Below are positions 53,690-62,164 of a stretch of DNA of 64,000 bases, one piece after another. Below the pieces are notes generated by a model. The model had not been told where the DNA came from and did no database searches. It worked only from the letters and a program-made list of their open reading frames with translations. Numbering within the stretch: the first letter of the stretch is position 1; each line of letters opens with the position of its first letter. Location of the stretch: the NCBI RefSeq assembly GCF_900590755.1, contig NZ_UUOC01000020.1, forward strand, positions 1 through 64,000. The letters are read 5' to 3'. The translations under genes were made by a program, and so were the position numbers. This DNA is from Pseudomonas viridiflava (GTDB lineage: Bacteria > Pseudomonadota > Gammaproteobacteria > Pseudomonadales > Pseudomonadaceae).

Positions 53690-53985
53690 TTGATTTGGCT
53701 TTTGATCTTAGGCGCCCCGTTAAACCACGCTGGCCGAACGCGGGCCTTGAACCATGGGCAACCCGGCAGGACGCCGGGTTAGCCGCGCTGGGCCAGGGAT
53801 GGCCCTTCGCGGCGGCCCACGGTTCAAGGTCTGCGGTCGGGTACACCGAGCCTAGGCGAGATGCCGAGTGGTGGGGCAAGAGCGTTTTGCTTACTTTTGA
53901 CTGGGCCGGCATTCCGGCTGTTCAAAAGTGAGGCGCTGTAAAAGCGCAACCCTAAGCAGCCGTTACCGAAGCAACGGATATGTAC
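53690..53985 (-). repeat. Right arm of large inverted repeat (structured element copy 2)
   Basis: About 296 bp in opposite orientation to copy 1. The branched core at 53745-53829 keeps GGGCCA-TCCC-TGGCCC and CGCGGC exactly. Its outer stem is instead CCTTGAACC-N-TGGGC / GCCCA-N-GGTTCAAGG (copy 1: CGGCGGGC / GCCCGCCG), and its apical hairpin is AACCCGGC/GCCGGGTT (copy 1 AAACCGGC/GCCGGTTT). Stems therefore differ in sequence but keep pairing. It also has a 10-30 bp insertion (GAACAGCCGGAATGCCGGCC on the element strand) not present in copy 1. Confidence 0.85.
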
Positions 53986-54076
53986 TCAAAAAGAGATGTG
54001 TAGATACCCATGCTTATCGCGGGCAAGTACCTCTCTCATAAGGTTGTAACTGATTCAAAAAAAGGAATAAAAAACC

Positions 54077-55414
54077 ATGCCCACCCCACCCCGCCAACTG
54101 AAACTCGGCGCATTCCTGATGGCCACCGGGCACCACGTTGCCGCGTGGCGTCACAAGGACGTGCCAGCCAATGCCGGCCTGGACTTCAAGCACTACAAAC
54201 ACCTGGCCCAGGTCGCCGAAGCTGCAAAGTTCGATGCCCTGTTCGTCGCCGACAGCGTCGCCGCCCCCACCGACGTCAGCGCCAGCCACATGGCCCGTTC
54301 CGACCACTTCGAACCCCTGACACTGATGTCCGCATTGAGCGCCGTCACCGAACACATCGGCCTGATCTGCACCGCCACCACCAGCTACAACGAGCCCTAC
54401 CACGTGGCCCGCAAATTCGCCTCGCTGGATCACCTGTCTGGCGGCCGCGCTGGCTGGAATCTGGTGACCTCCGATGCCGCCGCCGAAGCACAGAACTTCG
54501 GCCGTGACGAGCACATCGGCCACGCCGAACGCTACAGCCGCGCCCGGGAGTTTCACAAAGTCGTGACCGGCCTTTGGGACAGCTGGGAAGACGGCGCCTT
54601 CATTCGCGACAAAACCAGCGGCCAGTATTACGACCCGGCCAAACGGCATGTATTGAATCATCAGGGTGAGCACTTCAAGGTCAAAGGCCCGCTCAACGTC
54701 GCCCGCTCGCCGCAAGGCCACCCGGTCATTGTCCAGGCCGGTTCATCCGAAGTCGGCCGCGAGCTGTCCGCCGAAACCGCTGAAGTCGTCTTCACAGCTC
54801 AAACGTCGCTGGCCAACGCCCAGGCCTTTTACGCCGATATCAAAGGCCGCATGGCCCGCTTCGATCGCGACCCGGAATCCTTGAAAGTCATGCCCGGCGT
54901 GTTCGTGGTGGTAGGCGACAGTGAAGCCCTGGCTCGCGAGAAGTTCGAAGAGTTTCAGGCACTGGTCGAGCCGAAAGTCGGCGTCGCCTTGTTGGGGCGC
55001 ATGTTAGGTAACTTTGACCTGTCCGGTTACGCACTCGACGAACCTCTGCCCCCGCTGCCGTTGACTGACAGTGGGCAGCAAAGCCGTCAGAAGCTGCTGA
55101 CCCAACTTTCCAGGGATGAAAACCTGACCCTGGCGCAATTGGGCCGCCGAATCGCCGGGGGCCGCGGCCACTACAGCCTGATCGGCACACCGACACAGAT
55201 CGCCGATGAGCTGCAAGTCTGGTTCCAAGAGCGCGCAGCAGATGGCTTCAACGTGCTGGTGCCGCACCTCCCGGGCGGGTTGGAGGACGTTGCCTGGCAT
55301 GTAGTGCCGGAGTTGCAACGCCGGGGTCTGTTCCGCACCGAATACAGCGGCAGCACGTTGCGGGACAACCTCGGCCTGCAACGGCCACGTCATGGTTTTG
55401 CTGGAGGATGCTGA
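54077..55414 (+). CDS. FMNH2-dependent monooxygenase, NtaA/SnaA/DszA (LLM) family
   Basis: 445 residues, the usual size for the NtaA/SnaA/SoxA branch of bacterial luciferase-like oxygenases, which act on organosulfur, nitrilotriacetate-like or other compounds. Motifs: LGAFLMATGHHVAAWRHKDV near 10-29, ATTSYNEPYHVARKFASLDH and LSGGRAGWNLVTSDAAAEAQ around 122-141. A flavin reductase is not adjacent. It forms an operon with the secreted hydrolase (GTG overlapping region, GGAGG before it) and the aldo/keto reductase. An organosulfur or sulfonate-linked substrate is inferred from the region. Confidence 0.87.
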   Translation: MPTPPRQLKLGAFLMATGHHVAAWRHKDVPANAGLDFKHYKHLAQVAEAAKFDALFVADSVAAPTDVSASHMARSDHFEPLTLMSALSAVTEHIGLICTATTSYNEPYHVARKFASLDHLSGGRAGWNLVTSDAAAEAQNFGRDEHIGHAERYSRAREFHKVVTGLWDSWEDGAFIRDKTSGQYYDPAKRHVLNHQGEHFKVKGPLNVARSPQGHPVIVQAGSSEVGRELSAETAEVVFTAQTSLANAQAFYADIKGRMARFDRDPESLKVMPGVFVVVGDSEALAREKFEEFQALVEPKVGVALLGRMLGNFDLSGYALDEPLPPLPLTDSGQQSRQKLLTQLSRDENLTLAQLGRRIAGGRGHYSLIGTPTQIADELQVWFQERAADGFNVLVPHLPGGLEDVAWHVVPELQRRGLFRTEYSGSTLRDNLGLQRPRHGFAGGC

Positions 55415-56743
55415 GTGAATAAAGTCGCCTGTTTTATGCTGTTGTGGGGGCTGACGAGCAGCGCCTTTGCCCTCAACGGTGACCCGCGCCCGGACGCCCC
55501 TGAACTGGCCGCGCGCGGATCGTATCAGGTCGGCGTGCGCACGGTTGACGTGGTGCATCGTGACCAACTGAACATCCTCACGGCCAGCGCCACCGACAGC
55601 AATCCGCGCTATGACCGTCGGCTGCGCCTGGAGGTCTGGTACCCCGCGCAGTTGAAAAACGGCCAGGCCGAGCTGAGTACCTACACCGATGTACTGGGTG
55701 CAGGCGCAAATAATCCGGCGCGGCCCAACACCCCGTTCACCTTTGAAGGTCGCGCTGCACGGAATGCCCAGCCGCGCACGGACAAACCCTATCCGCTGGT
55801 GATCGTCTCCCATGGTTATCCGGGATCGAGGCTGCAGATGAGTTACCTGACCGAGTTTCTCGCCTCACAAGGTTATGTGGTGGTGGCGATTGATCACACC
55901 GAATCGACCCGCGCTGACAAGGCCGGATTTGCCAGCACCCTGCTCAACCGCCCGCTGGACATTCTGTTTGTGCTCGACCAGGTCGCCCACTGGGCCGCAC
56001 CGGGGAGCGGGGATCCGCTGGCGGGCAAAGTCGATGTCAGCCACACCGCGCTGCTGGGCTATTCAATGGGCGGTTACGGAGTCTTGAACGCAGCGGGCGT
56101 CGGTACCAGTCCGGTCGCCACGCGCTTTGTACCCGGCCCCGCATTACAGGCCAGGCAAGCAGTCAACACAACTTTTGAAAAGGCCACCGACACACGCATC
56201 AAAGCGCTGATCGCCTTTGCACCCTGGGGCGGGCAACAAGGCCTGTTTGATGAAAAAGGACTCACGGGGCTGCGCGTGCCGAGCCTGTTCGTTGCCGGTG
56301 ACCAGGACGATGTGGCCGGTTATGCCGATGGCGTGCGGCGCCTGGCTGAAGGCGCCAGCAATGCTGATCGTTACCTGCTGGTTTACGAAAACGCCCGGCA
56401 CAACATTGCGCCCAATCCACCGCCTGCGGCGGCCAGCAGCAACCCCGAGGATTTTTCCGCCTATGCTGAACCGGTCTGGGACAGCAGCCGGATCAACAAC
56501 ATCAATCAGCATTTTGTCCTGGCCTTTCTCGATCAGCAGCTCAAGGGCATTGATCGCAAGGCTTATCTGAGCCTGCTGCCACGGGCTGCGGACGGCAAAT
56601 GGTCGAAGGACGAAGCCGGTCGCGACAAACCCGATAACAGTTACTGGAAAGGCTTCAAGAATCGCAGCGCACTGGGCCTGGAGTTTTATCACTGGCCTGC
56701 GCAAGTGACCCCGTCTTCCACTCTTGATAGAGACCCACAATGA
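55415..56743 (+). CDS. Secreted alpha/beta hydrolase (dienelactone hydrolase / PAF-acetylhydrolase-like)
   Basis: 442 residues; GTG start directly after the LLM stop, with GGAGG ahead. Sec signal peptide (about 1-19, MNKVACFMLLWGLTSSAFA). Hydrolase features: oxyanion HGYPGSRLQM near 133-142, nucleophile Ser217 in LLGYSMGGYG, Asp in VAGDQDD near 297-300 and His in NARHNIAP near 330. Proteins of this type cleave esters or lipids in the periplasm. Partnership with a cytoplasmic monooxygenase suggests removal of an ester or protecting group before uptake; this is inference. Confidence 0.84.
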   Translation: MNKVACFMLLWGLTSSAFALNGDPRPDAPELAARGSYQVGVRTVDVVHRDQLNILTASATDSNPRYDRRLRLEVWYPAQLKNGQAELSTYTDVLGAGANNPARPNTPFTFEGRAARNAQPRTDKPYPLVIVSHGYPGSRLQMSYLTEFLASQGYVVVAIDHTESTRADKAGFASTLLNRPLDILFVLDQVAHWAAPGSGDPLAGKVDVSHTALLGYSMGGYGVLNAAGVGTSPVATRFVPGPALQARQAVNTTFEKATDTRIKALIAFAPWGGQQGLFDEKGLTGLRVPSLFVAGDQDDVAGYADGVRRLAEGASNADRYLLVYENARHNIAPNPPPAAASSNPEDFSAYAEPVWDSSRINNINQHFVLAFLDQQLKGIDRKAYLSLLPRAADGKWSKDEAGRDKPDNSYWKGFKNRSALGLEFYHWPAQVTPSSTLDRDPQ

Positions 56744-57777
56744 CTTATACCGCTGCCGAAAATCGCTACGAACAAATCCCCTATCGCCGCACCGGCCGCA
56801 GCGGGCTGGTATTGCCAGCCCTGTCTCTGGGCTTGTGGCACAACTTTGGCGACAGCACGCCCATCGACACCCAGCGCGCCATGCTGCGCACGGCGTTCGA
56901 TCTGGGCATCAATCACTTCGACCTGGCCAACAACTACGGCCCGCCCTATGGCAGCGCCGAGAGCAATTTTGGTCGGCTGCTGCGCGAGGATTTCCAGCAG
57001 TATCGTGACGAACTGATCATCTCCAGCAAAGCCGGTTGGGACATGTGGCCGGGGCCTTACGGTCAGGGCGGCGGTTCGCGTAAATACGTGCTGGCCAGCC
57101 TCGATCAGAGCCTGCAACGTCTGGGCCTGGACTACGTGGATATTTTCTACTCCCACCGTTTCGACCCGGACACACCACTGGAAGAAACCGCCAGCGCGCT
57201 GGCCACGGCGGTGCAGCAAGGCAAGGCGCTGTACATCGGGATTTCCTCTTATTCCGGCGCCAAGACCCGGGAAATCGCCGGTCTGCTCAAGGACTGGAAA
57301 GTGCCGCTGCTGATCCATCAACCGGCGTACAACCTGCTTAACCGCTGGGTGGAAAAAGACCTGCTGGACACCACTGAAGAGCTGGGCGCAGGCGTGATCG
57401 CCTTCACCGCACTGGCTCAGGGTTTGTTGACCGATAAATACCTCAATGGCGTGCCGCAGGATGCGCGGGTCAACCGCCCCGGTGGTGGTTCGTTGCTGGC
57501 CTCGCATTTATCCGAAGCCAATATCGCTCACGTGCGAGCGCTGAATGAAATCGCCAAACGTCGAGGGCAGAGCCTGGCGCAAATGGCCCTGGCCTGGACC
57601 CTGCGCGACCCGCGCGTCACCTCGGCGTTGATCGGCGCCAGTCGTCCGGAGCAGATCATCGAAAACGTCGCCGCCCTGAAAAACCTCGAATTCAGCCAGG
57701 AAGAACTGAGCGAAATCGACCGCTTCGCCCAGGAAGGCGGCATCAACCTGTGGGAAAAGCCGTCTTTGGCGGAGTGA
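56740..57777 (+). CDS. Aldo/keto reductase (YghZ-like, NADPH-dependent)
   Basis: 345-residue TIM-barrel reductase. AKR motifs: LGINHFDLANNYGPPYGSAE near 62-81 with catalytic Asp and Tyr, a catalytic Lys in ISSKAGWDMW, and DYVDIFYSHRFDPDTPLEET containing the His. The C-terminal RPEQIIENVAALKNLEFSQE binds NADPH in the family. The start overlaps the hydrolase stop by 4 bp (ATGA). It likely reduces an aldehyde made by the LLM enzyme; the substrate is unknown. Similar reductases act on methylglyoxal or L-glyceraldehyde 3-phosphate. Confidence 0.9.
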   Translation: MTYTAAENRYEQIPYRRTGRSGLVLPALSLGLWHNFGDSTPIDTQRAMLRTAFDLGINHFDLANNYGPPYGSAESNFGRLLREDFQQYRDELIISSKAGWDMWPGPYGQGGGSRKYVLASLDQSLQRLGLDYVDIFYSHRFDPDTPLEETASALATAVQQGKALYIGISSYSGAKTREIAGLLKDWKVPLLIHQPAYNLLNRWVEKDLLDTTEELGAGVIAFTALAQGLLTDKYLNGVPQDARVNRPGGGSLLASHLSEANIAHVRALNEIAKRRGQSLAQMALAWTLRDPRVTSALIGASRPEQIIENVAALKNLEFSQEELSEIDRFAQEGGINLWEKPSLAE

Positions 57778-57791
57778 AATAGATGTATTTC

Positions 57792-57865
57792 CTGTAGGAG
57801 CTGCCGAAGGCTGCGAACCGGTGCCTCTGACCCACCGCCTTCGCAGCCTTCGGCAGCTCCTACAG
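57792..57865. repeat. REP-like palindrome between the aldo/keto reductase and SsuA-like genes
   Basis: CTGTAGGAGCTGCCGAAGG ... CCTTCGGCAGCTCCTACAG. It lies within the gene string on the plus strand and its right end (TACAGGAGG) brings a ribosome-site-like GGAGG about 30 bp before the next start. Confidence 0.9.
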
Positions 57866-57896
57866 GAGGCCTTAACATTCAGATAATGAGAACCTC

Positions 57897-58826
57897 ATGA
57901 AACCCATCACCCTCCTCCTCGCCACCCTCCTGGGGCTGGCATCGGCACACTCTGCACTGGCCGCTGACCCGCAAACCTTGCGTGTCGGCTATCAGAAAGG
58001 CTCCATCGCTCTGGTCATCGCCAAGGAACAGGGCCTGCTGGAAAAACGCTTCGCGTCCACCAAAGTGCAATGGATCGAATTCCCCGCTGGCCCGCAAATG
58101 CTCGAAGCGCTGAACATCGGCGCGCTGGATGTCGGCTCCACCGGCGACATCCCACCGCTGTTCGCTCAGGCTGCCGGGGCTGATCTGGTGTACGTCGGCG
58201 CGGAACCGGCCAAGCCCGCAGCGGAAACCATCCTGGTGCGCAAAGACAGCCCGCTGCAAAACGTGGCCGATCTGAAGGGCAAGAAAGTCGCCTTCCAGAA
58301 AGGCTCCAGCTCCAACAACGTGTTGCTGCGTGCGCTGAACAAAGCCGGGTTGAGCTTCAAGGACATCCAGCCCATCTACCTCACCCCCGCCGATGCCCGT
58401 GCCGCTTTCGAACAGGGCAGCGTCGATGCCTGGGCGATCTGGGACCCCTATGCATCACTGGCCCTGCTGGAAGGTCACAGCCGTTTGCTGGCCGATGGCA
58501 CCGGATTGGGGTTGTCCGGCCCGATCTACAGTGCGCGCCGCGACTACGCCCAACAAAACCAGGAGTTCGTGCATGCACTGCTTGACGAGTTGACCGCCGC
58601 CGAAGCCCAGACCCGCAGCCAGCGCCAACAGAGCATCGACATCCTGACACGCTCCATGGGTCTTCCTCAGGCAGTGATCGAACGCTATCTGGATAATCGC
58701 CCGCCCTCGCCGATCCTGCCGGTGGACGCGAAAATCATCGCCGCGCAACAGGCAACAGCGGATCTGTTTTATCAGAACAAGCTGTTGCCGAAAAAGATTC
58801 GTGTGGAGGATGCTGTCTGGCAGTGA
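57897..58826 (+). CDS. SsuA-like sulfonate ABC substrate-binding protein
   Basis: 309 residues with a Sec signal peptide (MKPITLLLATLLGLASAHSA, cleavage near ALA-ADP). The N-terminal LRVGYQKGSIALVIAKEQGL and LNIGALDVGSTGDIPPLFAQ, then GKKVAFQKGSSSNNVLLRAL, are strongly SsuA-like and typical of aliphatic-sulfonate or sulfate-ester uptake. No permease or ATPase lies next to it in the window. A nearly parallel SsuA begins at 63523, so two paralogous binding proteins serve the region. Confidence 0.88.
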   Translation: MKPITLLLATLLGLASAHSALAADPQTLRVGYQKGSIALVIAKEQGLLEKRFASTKVQWIEFPAGPQMLEALNIGALDVGSTGDIPPLFAQAAGADLVYVGAEPAKPAAETILVRKDSPLQNVADLKGKKVAFQKGSSSNNVLLRALNKAGLSFKDIQPIYLTPADARAAFEQGSVDAWAIWDPYASLALLEGHSRLLADGTGLGLSGPIYSARRDYAQQNQEFVHALLDELTAAEAQTRSQRQQSIDILTRSMGLPQAVIERYLDNRPPSPILPVDAKIIAAQQATADLFYQNKLLPKKIRVEDAVWQ

Positions 58827-58836
58827 GGAAGCCGCT

Positions 58837-59508
58837 TTAAAGGTCGCATCCCAACGCCAACAGCGCGTTAAGCACCCAGCGGCGGTCGTTGCGACCCTCA
58901 GCGATTGCCTGCAGTTTTGCCTGCTCGCCCAGGTGTCTGGCCTTGGCGAGTTCATACACCGCAGCCACCTGATCGAACGGCACGCAGAGCACGCCGTCTG
59001 CGTCGCCGACGATCAAGTCACCCGGCTCGATGACCATGCCTTCGATGGCGATCGGCACGTTGATTTCGCCCGGCCCGTTCTTGTAAGGCCCTCGATGCGT
59101 GACGCCTCGGGCGTAGACCGGCAAGTCGTTGGCGGCAATGCTTGCGGTGTCGCGCACGGCACCGTTGATCACCACCCCGGCCAGCTGTTTTTTCGCGGCA
59201 AAAGCCAGCATCAACTCGCCGATCAGGGCATTGGTCAGATCCCCGCCGGCATCGACTACGATGACGTCACCGGGCTCGGCGATGTTCAGTGCGTGGTGCA
59301 GCATCAGGTTGTCGCCGGGGCGGCATTTGACCGTCAGCGCCACGCCCGCCAACCCGCCTCACCGATGAAACGGCCGCAACCCGGCACCGCCAGCGGTCAT
59401 GCGCTGCATTGAATCGCTGATATTGGCCACCGGCAAATCTCGGTAACGCTCGATGTATTCAGCCGATGCCGCGCGCTGGCGGGTGAGGACTCTGAAGCCG
59501 ATGGGCAT
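58837..59508 (-). pseudogene. RraA-family protein interrupted by an in-frame stop codon
   Basis: N-terminal part MPIGFRVLTRQRAASAEYIE (from ATG 59508) runs to HR then TGA at 59361-59359. The same frame continues with GGLAGVALTVKCRPGDNLML to 58837 without a shift, so a single nonsense base (for example CGA to TGA) splits a 223-codon gene. The remaining 171-residue part has the RraA/HMG-CHA aldolase core (DVIVVDAGGD, GVVINGAVRDTASIAAND, GDLIVGDADGVLCVP). A TTG restart at 59352 might make a truncated protein. It is convergent with the SsuA-like gene, 10 bp apart. Confidence 0.82.
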
Positions 59509-59534
59509 GGGAAAAATTCCTGTTCGCTGAGTTC

Positions 59535-59610
59535 CTGTAGGAGCTGCCGCAGGCTGCGAATTCAATGTTATTGATACCCAGCCGTTCGCAGCCTTCGGCA
59601 GCTCCTACAG
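59535..59610. repeat. REP-like palindrome between RraA pseudogene and amino-acid binding protein gene
   Basis: CTGTAGGAGCTGCCGCAGG ... CCTTCGGCAGCTCCTACAG with CTGCGAA / TTCGCAG; loop about 27 bp. It abuts the upstream side of the pseudogene start. Confidence 0.9.
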
Positions 59611-59626
59611 ATTTTTGCGCGGTTAT

Positions 59627-60454
59627 TTATTTCAACGGCACCGCAGCGCGGTATTTCTCATGCAACGCCAACAACCCCTGAGAAGGGATCATGCCGTTGC
59701 GTTCGCCGGTCTCGATCAGCCAGCCGCTGCGATGCCAGTCGCGGACGATGGCGTCGATCCGGCTCTGGATGTCGTGTTCACCCTTGCGGACCCAGATCAC
59801 CGATTGCAGCGGCTCGCGGTTCGGTGGCAAGGGAATTTCGTAATCAGCCCATTCCGGGTTGGCCAGCAACGCCTGCAAGGTCGGGCTGACATGCACGGCT
59901 GCCACGCAACCATTGCCGCGCAGCGACAACAGCGACTCGGACTGACTCCGGAATGCCCTGATTTCTGCGCCGTAGGTGCCGCGCAGCCAATTGATGAAGT
60001 TGCTGCCCTGAGAAACACAGACCGGTTTGCCCCGCAAGTCTTCCCAGCGCTTGATACCAGCGTCCTTGCGCATCAACGCAGCGGCAGCAATTTCTTCATA
60101 AGGCGTCGGCACGTAGTCGAGCATCTTGGCCCGGTCAGGGGTGAGGTTCATGTTGGCGATCAGGATGTCGACCTTGCCCTGTTGCAGAAACTGCACCCGG
60201 CTCGGCGCCAGCACCGGAACCATTTCCACCTCGACACCCAGCCCCTTGGCAACGCCGTGGGCCAGTTCGACGTTGTAGCCTTTGGGTTCGCCGGTGGCAG
60301 GGTCTAGGGTGCCGAACGGCAAACCACTGACCATGATCCCGACACTGATGACATGACGCTGCTGCACCTTGTCCAGGGTTGCATCGGCGTGAGCCACACC
60401 CGCCGCCAGCAGCGCTGCACTGATCAGCAATGTACCAACAGTTTTCTTCAACAC
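59627..60454 (-). CDS. Polar amino acid / organic-ion ABC substrate-binding protein (family 3)
   Basis: 275 residues; signal peptide MLKKTVGTLLISAALLAAGV, cleavage near AHA. Family-3 binding-protein motifs: VISVGIMVSGLPFGTLDPAT near 36-55, GYNVELAHGVAKGLGVEVEM, and QFLQQGKVDILIANMNLTPD. I take GTG 60454 because AAGGTGG lies 8 nt before it; a GTG 9 bp upstream is also open. No cognate permease is adjacent. In this position it may bind a sulfur-containing amino acid or taurine-like molecule, but this is speculative. Confidence 0.83.
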   Translation of the reverse strand: MLKKTVGTLLISAALLAAGVAHADATLDKVQQRHVISVGIMVSGLPFGTLDPATGEPKGYNVELAHGVAKGLGVEVEMVPVLAPSRVQFLQQGKVDILIANMNLTPDRAKMLDYVPTPYEEIAAAALMRKDAGIKRWEDLRGKPVCVSQGSNFINWLRGTYGAEIRAFRSQSESLLSLRGNGCVAAVHVSPTLQALLANPEWADYEIPLPPNREPLQSVIWVRKGEHDIQSRIDAIVRDWHRSGWLIETGERNGMIPSQGLLALHEKYRAAVPLK

Positions 60455-60964
60455 AATGACCACCTTGGCGGATTAAAACAGCGCTGGGAATTAGCCAACG
60501 GTTAAAGTTTATTCAGCAATCGCCACCCAACCGTTAATGGCGCGCGATCAAAATTGTTCTATGTCTGCGCCCTGACCCCGCGCAATGTCGCTAACACTCC
60601 GCCATCATCCTAACTGCCAATACTGACTGAACATTCAATGATTCCTGATAACAACTCAAAGCAGAACCGCCCCCTAAGCCATGCCCTAGAGCCGTTGCAC
60701 GCTAATGAAACCGACACACACAACCCAAATACTCATATCACATAAGTTTATAACTTCCGAAGTTATAAGCAGCTGCAAATTGCCTATAAGCAGAAAAACC
60801 AATATGTGCATGAAAATTCATAGTCACTTACAACAACCACACATCAAAAAGCGTAATGTATCTTCCCTGATAAATAATAGAAGTTCGGGTTCAACAGCCC
60901 TTATGATCATATCAAATTCATCTTCTACCCTCTTCCACTCTTTCTCGAACTGGATATACAACAG
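60455..60964. other. AT-rich intergenic region with operator-like palindromes
   Basis: 510 bp without a credible gene. Its composition, especially 60640-60960, is much more AT-rich than the flanking genes. It contains AACGGTT (near 60497) inverted to AACCGTT (near 60530) close to the leftward gene, and a perfect 21 bp palindrome at 60748-60768. No REP element. A 98-codon frame at 60705-61001 overlaps the next gene and was rejected. Confidence 0.68.
60748..60768. promoter_or_regulatory. Perfect 21 bp palindrome upstream of the alpha-hydroxy-acid oxidase gene
   Basis: TTATAACTTC-C-GAAGTTATAA: 10 bp perfect arms about one base, 197 bp before ATG 60965. The size suits a dimeric regulator such as a GntR- or IclR-type protein. 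A regulator gene is not present nearby in the window. Confidence 0.6.
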
Positions 60965-62164
60965 ATGTCGGGTACTGCTCACCGCCCCAACAAAGCACTG
61001 AAAATGCTGCTGCGCCTCGACGATTTCGAAGGAGCGGCACGCAAACATTTGCCGCGACCGATCTTTGGTTATGTTGCAGGCGCTGCCGAGGACAATGTCT
61101 CCCTGGCCTGGAACCGCACGGCGTTTCAGGACTACGGTTTCGTGACCCGCACCCTGGTGGATATATCGCGACGCAGCCAGACCACCGAGCTGTTCGGCCA
61201 ACGCTATGCGGCGCCCTTTGGCATCGCGCCCATGGGTATCAGCGCGCTGTACGCCTACCGCGGTGACCTGATCCTGACCCAGGCCGCAGCTGCCGCGAAC
61301 CTGCCTATGATCATGAGCGGTGCGTCATTGATCCCGCTGGAGGAAGTGGTCAAGGCCAACCCGAATGCTTGGTTCCAGGCCTATATGCCGGCCGATGAAG
61401 AGAACCTCAGGGCGATGGTCACGCGCGTGGAAACAGCGGGTTTCAAAACGCTGGTGATCACAGTGGACGTGCCGACTCCCGCCAACCGCGAAAACAATCT
61501 GCGCACCGGTTTCTCCACGCCACTAAGGCCGGGCCTGCGTCTGGCCTGGGACGGCATCAGCCACCCGAAATGGCTGTTCGGAACTTTCCTGAAAACCCTG
61601 TTCATGCACGGCATGCCGCACTTTGAAAACAACCATGCTCATCGGGGTGCGCCACTTATGTCATCCAGGGCGGCCCGGGACTTTTCAACCCGAGGCCAGT
61701 TGACCTGGCAGCATTTGAGCCTGATCCGCCAGTTATGGCCGGGCAAACTGGTGGTCAAAGGCATCCTGCACAAGGACGATGCCGTGAAGGCGCGGGAACT
61801 GGGTGCCGACGGCATCATTGTTTCCAACCACGGCGGTCGGCAGCTCGACGGCGCGGTCTCGCCCCTTCATGTATTGCCGGAAATCGTCCAGGCCTGCCCC
61901 GGCATCCCGGTGATGCTCGACAGCGGCGTGCGGCGCGGCACGGACGTGCTCAAAGCGCTGGCGTTGGGGGCGCGCTCTGTTTTTGTCGGCAGGCCGTTTG
62001 CGTTTGCCGGAGCGGTCGCGGGCCAGTCAGGCGTTGACCATGCGATCAAGTTGCTCAGTGATGAAGTGTCTCGGGACATGGCCATGCTGGGGGTATGCGC
62101 AATCCCGGAAATCGGTCGGCACCTGTTGCTACGCAAGCCGGGATCGGGGTTTACGCCGCTCTAA
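60965..62164 (+). CDS. FMN-dependent alpha-hydroxy-acid dehydrogenase/oxidase
   Basis: 399 residues of the lactate/glycolate/mandelate oxidase family. Active-site residues: His289 and Arg292 in SNHGGRQLDG, Lys265 (LVVKGI), and Tyr near 37-38 (GYVAGAAEDN). A membrane-binding loop about 195-225 (WLFGTFLKTLFMHGMPHFEN) suggests peripheral attachment. The enzyme oxidises an alpha-hydroxy acid to the 2-oxo acid, passing electrons to O2 or quinone. Located between binding-protein and LLM oxygenase genes; the substrate may come from sulfonate degradation, but no direct evidence exists. Confidence 0.87.
   Translation: MSGTAHRPNKALKMLLRLDDFEGAARKHLPRPIFGYVAGAAEDNVSLAWNRTAFQDYGFVTRTLVDISRRSQTTELFGQRYAAPFGIAPMGISALYAYRGDLILTQAAAAANLPMIMSGASLIPLEEVVKANPNAWFQAYMPADEENLRAMVTRVETAGFKTLVITVDVPTPANRENNLRTGFSTPLRPGLRLAWDGISHPKWLFGTFLKTLFMHGMPHFENNHAHRGAPLMSSRAARDFSTRGQLTWQHLSLIRQLWPGKLVVKGILHKDDAVKARELGADGIIVSNHGGRQLDGAVSPLHVLPEIVQACPGIPVMLDSGVRRGTDVLKALALGARSVFVGRPFAFAGAVAGQSGVDHAIKLLSDEVSRDMAMLGVCAIPEIGRHLLLRKPGSGFTPL

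Larger units (their letters stand above)
53088..54076. other. Long intergenic region dominated by a large inverted repeat
   Basis: 989 bp without a credible gene. Contents: half a REP (53106-53132), left arm of the inverted repeat (53157-53440), three AAGATC hexamers (53445-53465), REP at 53499-53560, a half REP (53585-53608), right arm (53690-53985) and the promoter area of the LLM gene. Frames of 60-116 codons on both strands here read through the structured repeats and have biased composition. Confidence 0.75.

Noticed and set aside
53201-53931. Four open frames of 80-116 codons on both strands inside the large inverted repeat
   Set aside because: They read through structured, GC-rich repeat DNA, have strongly biased residues (Leu/Ile runs, Arg/Pro runs), lack ribosome sites and overlap each other.
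59359-59361. In-frame TGA in the RraA-like gene as a selenocysteine codon
   Set aside because: RraA-family enzymes have no known selenocysteine, the position is next to a glycine-rich turn with no catalytic Cys counterpart, and no SECIS-like hairpin directly follows.
60748-60768. Palindrome ATAACTTC...GAAGTTAT resembling loxP arms
   Set aside because: There is no 8 bp asymmetric spacer, the arms are one base apart, and there is no recombinase gene; an operator fits better.
60705-61001. 98-codon frame upstream of the alpha-hydroxy-acid oxidase
   Set aside because: Overlaps the real gene start, has no ribosome site and lies in AT-rich intergenic DNA.
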